DNA from: an uncultured Desulfobulbaceae bacterium
Lineage (GTDB): Bacteria; Desulfobacterota; Desulfobulbia; Desulfobulbales; Desulfobulbaceae
Direction of reading: 5' to 3'
Assembly: GCA_945787305.1 (NCBI GenBank)
Contig: CALZIH010000176.1
Span: forward strand, 1 to 10,799
Length of the DNA stretch: 10,799 nt
A program made the translations under genes and the position numbers. Shown piece by piece: positions 1-6,514 of the stretch (position 1 is the first letter of the stretch; each line of letters starts with the position of its first letter). The notes beneath the pieces are model-generated. The model made no database searches and had not been told where the DNA came from. It worked only from the letters and a program-made list of their open reading frames with translations.

Positions 1-387
1 CCTCGTTTTCAACCCGACACCAAGTTGTTCATCCTTCATTCCACCCTGGGCACAATTACAGATATAGGCATCGGTGGGTTATCTTATACATACTATCTTT
101 TACCAAACGAATCCTCCAAGAGGCTGCCCAAGACCGCCACCATATTCAGTGCCGACAAAGACACGCTCGTAGATCTCCCATGTATTGTCGTTGACGATGT
201 AGTCCTTCGCGAGTCCTACTCTTTTTTTCCTGAATTGAAGCAGCGTCAAGTAAACTTCACAGACCTGACGGAAAAACAGCTTCTGGGATTGGAACAGTTT
301 ATTCTTCAGCATGCAATGGTCTTTACATTTGATTTTGAAGAAAAAATACACTCAACGACGACGGCTAAATTTGACCACGCGTCATGA
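1..387 (+). CDS. PilZ-domain protein, 5' end outside the window
   Basis: The frame is open from base 1 to the TGA at 385-387, so this is the C-terminal part of a longer protein. A TTG at 25 could be read as a start, but the eight codons before it continue the domain (they include RFQPD), so the true start is probably upstream. The visible part carries the PilZ signature: a glycine-rich turn TITDIGIGGLS, matching the c-di-GMP-binding D/N-x-S-x-x-G motif with Gly in place of Ser, and near the end a strand plus helix (RQVNFTDLTEKQLLGLEQFI) like the R-x-x-x-F-x-x-L...Q...L..FI ending of many PilZ domains. The upstream arginine cluster (RxxxR) that completes the ligand site would lie left of the window. 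PilZ proteins bind cyclic di-GMP and control motility, exopolysaccharide or transcription; the target here cannot be told. It converges on the response regulator gene. Confidence 0.72.
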   Translation, partial: PRFQPDTKLFILHSTLGTITDIGIGGLSYTYYLLPNESSKRLPKTATIFSADKDTLVDLPCIVVDDVVLRESYSFFPELKQRQVNFTDLTEKQLLGLEQFILQHAMVFTFDFEEKIHSTTTAKFDHAS

Positions 388-552
388 AATCAGCCACTTT
401 GCCGGGGCAAACAACCAGATCATCACAATCCAACTGCTTTGACCAGGTCCTTTACAGGCCGTCTGATCCAGGTACACTATCCTGGCAATCGCTGATGGAT
501 ACTCCACACCACTGTAGGCACATACATTACGGTATCACCTTGACTCCCTCTC
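388..552. other. convergent intergenic gap, no clear gene
   Basis: These 165 bases separate the end of the PilZ gene (+) from the end of the response regulator gene (-), so transcripts from both sides should stop here. The only structure I see is a short inverted repeat CCAGG-8 bases-CCTGG at 468-485. It has no T-tract on either side, so it is a poor intrinsic terminator. A 60-codon frame starts at 384 and overlaps the PilZ stop as ATGA, but its product is rich in Ser, Thr, Pro and His and resembles no family I know, so it is not called as a gene. Confidence 0.5.
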
Positions 553-1203
553 CTACAGTTCGGTAAGTCCTTCTCGGATGGCATATTTGACAAGTCCGGG
601 CACAGAGTCTATGGCAAGCTTTTCCATAATTCGTCGCCGCCTTGCTTCGACAGTTTTGACGCTGACGTGGAGGCGCTCTGCAATATCCTTTGTTCGATAG
701 CCCTCGGCAATAAGCTGCAACACCTCACGCTCTCTGGTGGTAAGACTTTTCCGATCTTTTACAGCACCCTGTTGTTCAAGATGATTGCGGTAATCAGAAA
801 CCACAGTCTTTGCGATTTGCGGGCTGAGATAGGTCTGGTTGCAGATAACCGCCTCCAGAGCATGTCGCAACTCTTTAAAGGCACATTCTTTGAGCAGGTA
901 ACCGGAGGCTCCAGCCTGCAACGCTCCTGAGACAAAACGCTTGTCGGAATGCATGGAAAGAATGATAACTTTGGTTGCCGGAAACTCTTCAAGAATTGCC
1001 CTGGTGGCATCTATACCGTTGAGAACGGGCATACTGACATCCATAACCACAACATCGGGCCGCTTGCTGCGTACCATTGCCAGTGCTTCCCTACCGTCTT
1101 TAGCCTGACCGATGAGTTCCATATTCGGCTGTTTTTCAATAAGTGAGGAAAGGCCATCGCGTACGATTTTATGATCATCTACGACTATTATTCTTGTAAG
1201 CAT
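553..1203 (-). CDS. NarL/FixJ-family response regulator (REC-LuxR HTH)
   Basis: This 216-residue cytoplasmic protein is a two-component response regulator that should bind DNA after phosphorylation. An N-terminal receiver domain (about residues 3-118) has the acidic pair D9-D10, the phosphoacceptor D55 (VVVMDVSMP), the switch S83 and the conserved K105 (YLLKE). A C-terminal LuxR-type helix-turn-helix spans about 154-200: LTTREREVLQLIAEG, then TKDIAERLHVSVKTVEARRRRI. All key residues are present and the length is typical of the family. Its ATG overlaps the stop of the kinase upstream by one base (TGATG). A strong ribosome binding site, GGAGG at 1211-1215, lies 7 bases before the ATG inside the kinase gene, so translation is probably coupled. 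The partner is almost surely the HisKA_3-type CHASE4 kinase encoded just upstream. Target genes cannot be read from the window; self-regulation of the operon is possible. Confidence 0.95.
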   Translation of the reverse strand: MLTRIIVVDDHKIVRDGLSSLIEKQPNMELIGQAKDGREALAMVRSKRPDVVVMDVSMPVLNGIDATRAILEEFPATKVIILSMHSDKRFVSGALQAGASGYLLKECAFKELRHALEAVICNQTYLSPQIAKTVVSDYRNHLEQQGAVKDRKSLTTREREVLQLIAEGYRTKDIAERLHVSVKTVEARRRRIMEKLAIDSVPGLVKYAIREGLTEL

Positions 1204-3353
1204 CAGCTTCCCTCCGTTTCGTATTCCCGGCTACAAGGCATCACAACCGTGATAAAAACGGTTGTACCCTCCCCTGGAGATGAATTTACAGTAAAAGAGC
1301 CGCCAATACTTTTCACCCGCTCCTGTATGGAAAACAGCCCAAAGCCAATCTCGTTCTTTCGTCGGTCCAGCCCCATTTTTTCCACCGTAAACCCAACCCC
1401 CTGATCGCTCACCGAGACATTGAGCACATCACCATCAAGATGGGTGTGCACTTTCGCCCGATCCGTTTGCGCATGCCGGACAACATTGATTAACAACTCG
1501 CGAATGGTTCTAAACAACAGGGTCAAACAGGTACGAGAGGCGTTTTCCGGAAGCTCCTCAACATCAATGTCCACATGGAGGCTGTGTTGTTCAGCAAACT
1601 GCTCAGCCAACCAATCCAAAGCAGGTACCAGACCAAGTTCATACAATATCGGCGGGCTGAGCTCAAAGGTCATTGTACGGGTGTCCTGGAGAATCTGGCT
1701 CAAGGTACCGGTAATCTTCTCCAGCTGCCCCCGAATCGTATCGTCGCCAGCCTCCTCGATAAGGCCGTCAATCTGCATACGGGTGACCGACAAGGCCTGG
1801 CCGATTCTATCATGGAGGTCTTCGGCAATTTTGCTGCGTTCACGTTCTTCAATGGATAAAAGTTCCGTTGACAAGGTTCGCAGTTGATCCTGATACAGTT
1901 CCATCTGCTGTTGGTATTTTTTTCGTTCCTGGATTTCACGCTCCAACCTGACATTGGTTTCGGTCAGGACTTTCGTCCTTTCATGCACCCGCTCTTCCAG
2001 GCTTTGCTGTATCTCCCGCAATGCCTCTTCGGCCTTAACTCGTTCCCGGATCTCCTTGGTCAGCTGAACATTCATCTTCCACAGCATGACCGATTTTTCT
2101 TCTTCCTGCTTGGGCAAAACATGGCCGGCGTATCCGCCTCCGATGAAGTCATATTGCAACTGCTGTCCCAGCTGGATAATGTTCCGCTCAATCGAGGACA
2201 ACCCCTCCTCTATATTCTGCGGATCAATTTCCGACATCAAAACGGAAATATTGAACATCTTGGAAACCGTCTCAATCATCTTCTTATGAAAAAATAACAG
2301 AAGAACCATGGCCAGAAGGCCTACCCCTATATTGGACAAAAGAACATAATGCAATATTATATTGGTATTACCGGTAATGAGGCGGTCACTTACAGTATTG
2401 AGGAGTAGGGCATCTCTGCCCTGATAGTCCCGGTACCTTGAAAAAACTTCTAACGATTGCTCGCCTATGCTGTAACCAAAGGTGTTGCCTGCATCAAGCT
2501 GTAAGGCAACATCGGCGGGAACATCATAATGATATTTTTCGTCATTGATCAGGTGATAATGAAAAGGGACCTTGATCCGTTTTTCCATATCCTTCAGCAA
2601 CCACTCGTTTATTAATTTCCCGAAAATCAGCGTTCCTCCTATGGGCCCCTCAAATTGGCTGGTAATAATGGGCCGGGAGGCTACAATCATTGCTCCCTTG
2701 TCGGTAACCAACAAGCCGGCTTTTGAGCTGTTTTCATCCTGATGCTTGAGCAAGGGGTGGAGCCTGGGCAATCCCGAAAACGAAAATGTTTTCAGGGATA
2801 ATTGCTGCCCGGTTTCGAGATCAAAGCTCTTGCCCCAAATCAGTTTTCCCTCTCTGTTGTAATAATGAATCAGGTTGATCTTGTTGCTTGCAAAGGTAGA
2901 ATAAGGCAGGTTGGATGCTATATAATCACTGGAAGAATTATGAATGAAGTCATAGGTATCGTCCCAGGCGGCCCAGTCTGTGGCAAACACATCAAGAAAC
3001 TGTACTTCGCGATTAAGGGTGGAAATACATCGCTCCATATCCTTTTGAGCAATGCTCTGTTCCAGGGCATGATGTCCCGGACGAACTATTGTCTTGATCA
3101 ATAGATAGTTTCCCACGCTATAAAAAATGACTAATAGCAACGTGCCCAGAATCAGTTTAATACGAATGCTGTTGGAGAGGGAATGGATGCGCTCCTGAAA
3201 GGCACGAACCCTGCCCGCGGACTGTCCCGCAGGACCGGAATCGGTAAAAGGGGTCTCTTCAGGAAGATGATTTGAGCGCATTTGCGAGTTATCGATTATA
3301 CAGGCCCGCGTCGGCTGCTGGCCAATGTTACCCCTTGTGAAGGGTTTTACCAT
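1203..3353 (-). CDS. CHASE4-domain sensor histidine kinase (HisKA_3 type)
   Basis: A 716-residue inner-membrane sensor kinase, partner of the response regulator that follows. Order of parts: N-terminal tail of about 64 residues; membrane segment about 66-88; extracytoplasmic sensor about 95-330 with the CHASE4 hallmark ATDWAAWDDTYDFI (124-137); second membrane segment about 333-355; a HAMP-like linker and a long charged coiled coil (about 420-500); dimerisation/phosphoacceptor helix EERERSKIAEDLHDRIGQ with H514, typical of HisKA_3 (NarX/DegS-like) kinases; and an ATPase domain with N-box E619/N623, G1 motif D650-QGVGF and G2 motif GFGLF (670-674). All catalytic elements look intact. The ligand is unknown. 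The start is uncertain: ATG at 3353 has no good ribosome binding site, and neither does the next in-frame ATG at 3281 (residue 25). Both keep the first membrane segment. A strong promoter lies 60-90 bases upstream, giving a leader of about 50 bases for the first ATG. Confidence 0.93.
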   Translation of the reverse strand: MVKPFTRGNIGQQPTRACIIDNSQMRSNHLPEETPFTDSGPAGQSAGRVRAFQERIHSLSNSIRIKLILGTLLLVIFYSVGNYLLIKTIVRPGHHALEQSIAQKDMERCISTLNREVQFLDVFATDWAAWDDTYDFIHNSSSDYIASNLPYSTFASNKINLIHYYNREGKLIWGKSFDLETGQQLSLKTFSFSGLPRLHPLLKHQDENSSKAGLLVTDKGAMIVASRPIITSQFEGPIGGTLIFGKLINEWLLKDMEKRIKVPFHYHLINDEKYHYDVPADVALQLDAGNTFGYSIGEQSLEVFSRYRDYQGRDALLLNTVSDRLITGNTNIILHYVLLSNIGVGLLAMVLLLFFHKKMIETVSKMFNISVLMSEIDPQNIEEGLSSIERNIIQLGQQLQYDFIGGGYAGHVLPKQEEEKSVMLWKMNVQLTKEIRERVKAEEALREIQQSLEERVHERTKVLTETNVRLEREIQERKKYQQQMELYQDQLRTLSTELLSIEERERSKIAEDLHDRIGQALSVTRMQIDGLIEEAGDDTIRGQLEKITGTLSQILQDTRTMTFELSPPILYELGLVPALDWLAEQFAEQHSLHVDIDVEELPENASRTCLTLLFRTIRELLINVVRHAQTDRAKVHTHLDGDVLNVSVSDQGVGFTVEKMGLDRRKNEIGFGLFSIQERVKSIGGSFTVNSSPGEGTTVFITVVMPCSREYETEGS

Positions 3354-3411
3354 TCGGTGGCAAAGAAAACATATACTTTTCCGTTAGTCTCTGTGCCGCA
3401 CTGATTTTAAC

Positions 3412-3440
3412 GTTATATTCATATCGGTCAACACTGTCAA
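3412..3440 (-). promoter_or_regulatory. sigma-70-type promoter of the CHASE4 kinase operon
   Basis: On the - strand, TTGACA (3440-3435) is followed after exactly 17 bases by TATAAC (3417-3412). The -35 box is perfect and the -10 box matches 5 of 6. The expected transcription start is near 3405, about 50 bases before the kinase ATG at 3353. Position, orientation and spacing all fit a promoter for the kinase-regulator pair, so the pair can be transcribed independently of the hybrid kinase gene upstream. A second TTGAC lies 4 bases after the first (TTGACAGTGTTGACC), which may matter for protein binding. Confidence 0.7.
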
Positions 3441-3461
3441 TCAGCATTGAAATAACGCTGA
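3441..3461 (-). promoter_or_regulatory. inverted repeat: possible operator or weak terminator
   Basis: Between the hybrid kinase stop codon (3470) and the -35 box (ending at 3440) lies a 21-base inverted repeat. On the - strand it reads TCAGCGTT, loop ATTTC, AATGCTGA, an 8-pair stem with one G-U pair. It directly abuts the -35 box and is centred near -46 from the predicted start, where activators often bind. As RNA it could also fold at the end of the hybrid kinase transcript, but only two U residues follow, so it is not a standard intrinsic terminator. The operator reading is inference. Confidence 0.35.
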
Positions 3462-3469
3462 CTCAATTC

Positions 3470-6031
3470 TCAACGTTGCAAACCATCCCTAACAGCTCGT
3501 CCCAACTGCTCCAAGGAATAGGGTTTTTTTATAAACGTTCTGGCGCCAAGTTCCAGGGTAAGTTTGACATCCTCACTGTCGGAAAAACCACTGGCAAGAA
3601 TTGCCTTTTGATCAGGATAAAATTTCACTATTTCTTGATATGTCTGCCGGCCGCTCATACCCGGTTCCATCAGCATGTCTAACACAATCAGATCAGCTCT
3701 ATTTCCTTTGAGAAATTCAATTGCCAGTTCACCAGAGGCTACGGTATTGGTCGTATAGCCAAGAGATTGCAGCATCTGTCCGGCAACATCTCGCAGGCGC
3801 GGTTCATCATCTACAATCAAAATATGCTCACCGCTGCCGTTGATTATTTCTTCAGCTTTGCTTTCTGCCGTACCCTTACCCTCTTCATTGCATGCCGGAA
3901 AATAGAGCTGAAAGGTTGTTCCTCTTTCACTACTCTCAACAAAAATTTTCCCATCATGATCTTTTACGGTATTCCAAACCACTGCTAATCCAAGGCCGGT
4001 GCCGCTCCTGCCCATCACCTTTTTTGTAAAAAACGGTTCAAAAACATGCTCGATGCTCTCCGGTGGAATACCCGCACCTGTATCCGTAACCATCAGGACA
4101 ACATATTCCACCTGCTGCAGACCTTTGTCGGCAGCCCACTGTTGCTCGGGAATACGGCTGAAAGTGCTGAGCGTTATTGTTCCTGCGTTATCTATAGCTT
4201 CAGCTGCGTTCTGCACGAGGTTCATAATGCACTTTTTAATATGCACCGGTGAACAGGAGATAACGGGTAGCTGGTCGGAAAGCTTCTGGTCGAAACGAAC
4301 CTGAGGATAAAAAGAGACAAGATGACGACACTCCGGGGAATCAACATACTCCATAATAAGGGAATTCAGACAAACTGACCTCCTGACGCTTGCAACCCCT
4401 CGAGCCACGGTGAGCAGGTCGGCAACCACAGCTGCAGCCCGCTCGCCTGAATCCTTGATCGCGGCAAGCGGTTTTCGTAAGCTACTCCCCTGGGGCAACT
4501 GCATAAGAAGGAGTTCCGGGTACCCGGTAATACTTGTCAGGATGTTGTTGAGGTCATGGGCAACCCCGCCAGCCATCAAACCAATCGCCTCCATTTTCTG
4601 TGCCCGGTACAATTCCAGTTCCAATTTTTTCCTTTCCGTTTGATCAACAATAAAGCTGACCACGCAGGATCTTCCTTTAAGTTCAATGGGAGCACTGATA
4701 CTATCCGCCTCAAAGGTCATGCCGTCCTTTTTCAAAAAACGAATATCTGTGGCCAGGTTCTTTTGCCCATCTTTCTTTTCTTTGACCACCTTGCTGATCG
4801 TATCGACATCGGCGGGGCTATGCAGTGCATCAACGCCCATACTTACCATTTCATCCTGTCCGTAGCCAAGCATTATACAGAGAGCAGGATTTGCATATTT
4901 GAACTGCATTGTTTGAGAATCGGTTATCAAAATACCCAGGGGGGCATGATTCAAGATCCTCTGCAGCCGCTGTTTACTGTCCTGCAACTTGAGCGTCCGC
5001 TCCTGGACCCTTTTCTCAAGGGCTAGGTTATTTTTCTCAAGAGACTGATTCAAATCAATGATCTTTTGTACAAGCCTTCCATAGCTGAAATACAATATGA
5101 GAAATGAACAGAGAAGAAGAACACTGCTTATGAGCAGGGTGGAGGCGAGAAGTTTGCGTTTTTGCGCAAGCTCTTCTGAAATATCCAATGCAACAAAAAA
5201 ATCACCCAATTTCGTATCGAGATAATTGGTAACAGGCAACACATTGATGACCACATACGGACTGCCATCCAATTCTATCCTTTGTTGTTGCCTATTCCAA
5301 TCAAGTGTATCCTTTACCGGTCCAAACAGGGCTGCATCTAAGGAACGAATGAGAGGTAGACCCCCTTGCGAAGCACCAAATTCTGCCTCTTTTGCTCCCG
5401 CCCACTCCTCGTGCAAGATGGTCATTCCGGCAATGGTGTTCAATTTGTTCCGTAACGCGTCAATCACCATATTGGCATCAAGCCCGAACTGCACCGCACC
5501 GATATACTCATCCTTATAAAATACAGGCTGTACAACACGATACTGCATGCTCTTAATCCCTACGTCAAATCCGGAGTATTGACGTCTATCCCGATTGACA
5601 GCAGCAACATCAGGCCGTATCGTACTGACATTGTCGCCGTATTTTTCAGGATAAAGAACGCGTAAAAAGACATGGTTATCAGGGAGAATCCAGCCAATGG
5701 TTCTAAAGTAGGGATCTTCCTTTTTCAGGACCGTGAACAGTGAGGTGCTGAGCTGAAGGAGCTTTTCCCTGTCTTTTTGCGCAAAGGCACGAATCATCTG
5801 TTCCCGGCTTAATGAAATACCAGGGTTGACAAAGGCTGATATTCTCTTTTGATATCTTGACGATTCCACCGAAAGAATGGTATCGGCCAACAGGGCCGCA
5901 CTTTCACTTTTACCCGCAATTATCTCTCGTACCTTCTCCTCGTGCTGTTGCCGGACAATCATGACAAACACAAAGCATATCGCTGTTATCAGCAGCATGA
6001 TGGATGCTATTACTTTCCATTTTGTCTTCAT
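3470..6031 (-). CDS. hybrid sensor histidine kinase (Cache-like sensor, PAS, HisKA, HATPase, REC)
   Basis: An 853-residue membrane kinase. A membrane segment (about 7-26) is followed by a large extracytoplasmic sensor (about 30-292), probably a double-Cache fold: a central stretch with FRTIGWILPDNHVFLRV, then YRVVQPVFYKDEYIGAVQFGLD, resembles dCache_3-type ligand domains. A second membrane segment (about 294-316) leads through a coiled coil (about 325-355) to a PAS domain (about 353-466), then HisKA with phosphoacceptor H492 (GGVAHDLNNILTSITGYPELL region), an ATPase domain with N-box N604/N608, G1 D650-TGAGIP and G2 GRSGTGLGL (674-682), and a C-terminal receiver with D741-D742, acceptor D785 and K836. 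No HPt or output domain is present, so phosphate must leave to a separate protein or the receiver must tune the kinase. The ATG at 6031 has AAAGGG at 6041-6036, 4 bases upstream. The adjacent downstream kinase operon has its own promoter, so any partnership is only suggested by closeness. Confidence 0.93.
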   Translation of the reverse strand: MKTKWKVIASIMLLITAICFVFVMIVRQQHEEKVREIIAGKSESAALLADTILSVESSRYQKRISAFVNPGISLSREQMIRAFAQKDREKLLQLSTSLFTVLKKEDPYFRTIGWILPDNHVFLRVLYPEKYGDNVSTIRPDVAAVNRDRRQYSGFDVGIKSMQYRVVQPVFYKDEYIGAVQFGLDANMVIDALRNKLNTIAGMTILHEEWAGAKEAEFGASQGGLPLIRSLDAALFGPVKDTLDWNRQQQRIELDGSPYVVINVLPVTNYLDTKLGDFFVALDISEELAQKRKLLASTLLISSVLLLCSFLILYFSYGRLVQKIIDLNQSLEKNNLALEKRVQERTLKLQDSKQRLQRILNHAPLGILITDSQTMQFKYANPALCIMLGYGQDEMVSMGVDALHSPADVDTISKVVKEKKDGQKNLATDIRFLKKDGMTFEADSISAPIELKGRSCVVSFIVDQTERKKLELELYRAQKMEAIGLMAGGVAHDLNNILTSITGYPELLLMQLPQGSSLRKPLAAIKDSGERAAAVVADLLTVARGVASVRRSVCLNSLIMEYVDSPECRHLVSFYPQVRFDQKLSDQLPVISCSPVHIKKCIMNLVQNAAEAIDNAGTITLSTFSRIPEQQWAADKGLQQVEYVVLMVTDTGAGIPPESIEHVFEPFFTKKVMGRSGTGLGLAVVWNTVKDHDGKIFVESSERGTTFQLYFPACNEEGKGTAESKAEEIINGSGEHILIVDDEPRLRDVAGQMLQSLGYTTNTVASGELAIEFLKGNRADLIVLDMLMEPGMSGRQTYQEIVKFYPDQKAILASGFSDSEDVKLTLELGARTFIKKPYSLEQLGRAVRDGLQR

Positions 6032-6057
6032 TGTACCCTTTGCCAGGATTAGGTTTG

Positions 6058-6234
6058 CGTGAATACTTCAACTACAAAAAGAATCGTCAAGGTTACGCTT
6101 TGGAGTTACCCTTGTTTGATTTTATGCTCAAGATCGGCGATTTCAAAGAAATATATGAGATTATGAATGCTGCCTACAAAGCCGATTTGAGAATTGAGCA
6201 ATGCGCGATCATCTACCGATGGTGCATGTTGTAG
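6058..6234 (+). pseudogene. orphan protein-like fragment, possible gene remnant or small gene
   Basis: One frame stays open up to TAG at 6232-6234 and gives a product with real-protein character: balanced charges, aromatic residues and amphipathic helix pattern (for example LPLFDFMLKIGDFKEIYEIM and later KADLRIEQCAIIYRW). The longest version would start at ATG 6004, inside the antisense of the hybrid kinase start, which is unlikely. The internal ATG at 6124 would give only 36 residues, and I see no good ribosome binding site before it. It could be the remaining end of a decayed or transferred gene, a small genuine gene, or chance. I do not recognise the family. Confidence 0.2.
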
Positions 6235-6479
6235 GATTACTCATAACAACTCAATTTACCTTATGGGTGAAGGTCAAGGCATGCGAAAATTTTTACCATA
6301 GATAAGCGACTGATACTACAAGGATAAAACTTTGAACATAACGAGGTAAGCGAACTGGTGAGACTCCGGGAGGTCGGGCGAAAATACAATTTTTCAAGGT
6401 AGTCTTGAGCAATGTGAGGTCATCCACTAACCATACCGTAACACGGAACCACACTACTATCTTCAGCCGACAATTTAGC

Positions 6480-6507
6480 TTGCCCCGCCGCAAACTCAAT
6501 GTATAGT
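6480..6507 (+). promoter_or_regulatory. possible promoter for the permease, leaderless type
   Basis: TTGCCC (6480-6485), a 16-base spacer and TATAGT (6502-6507) resemble a sigma-70-type promoter. The -10 box ends only 7 bases before the ATG at 6515, so transcription would begin at or next to the start codon. This fits the lack of a Shine-Dalgarno sequence before that ATG. The -35 match is only 3-4 of 6, so chance is a real alternative. Confidence 0.3.
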
Positions 6508-6514
6508 ATCTTCC

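Larger units (their letters stand above)
6032..6514. other. divergent intergenic interval, mostly without recognisable genes
   Basis: These 483 bases separate the start of the hybrid kinase (-) from the start of the permease (+), so promoters for both should be here. The left third contains the protein-like fragment ending at 6234. From about 6235 to 6480 neither strand gives a convincing protein: a 76-codon - strand frame (6523-6293) has unconvincing composition and crosses the permease start. I recognise no RNA gene, riboswitch or transposon end. A G-rich stretch at about 6350-6380 (it contains GGTGAGACTCCGGGAGGTCG) stands out from its A/T-richer surroundings but forms no clear stem. The right end holds the possible permease promoter. 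Confidence 0.5.

Noticed and set aside
468..485. CCAGG-8 bases-CCTGG hairpin as a terminator between the convergent genes
   Set aside because: The stem has only five pairs and there is no T-tract on either side.
384..566. 60-codon frame whose ATG overlaps the PilZ stop as ATGA, suggesting translational coupling
   Set aside because: The product is rich in Ser, Thr, Pro and His, has no domain-like pattern, and its end runs antisense into the response regulator gene. The ATGA overlap is easily met by chance.
1420..1887. 155-codon + strand frame inside the CHASE4 kinase gene
   Set aside because: It is an antisense shadow with Ser/Arg-rich, non-protein-like composition, opposite the kinase ATPase and phosphoacceptor region.
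3441..3461. The inverted repeat as a standard rho-independent terminator of the hybrid kinase gene
   Set aside because: Only two U residues follow the stem in the - strand transcript, and the stem is short and not G+C rich, so it was kept only as a possible operator or weak terminator.
6060..6090. TTGACG and TATTCA on the - strand as a promoter for the hybrid kinase
   Set aside because: The spacer would be 19 bases and the -10 box matches only 3 of 6. It is too weak to call, although a promoter for this gene should be somewhere in the interval.
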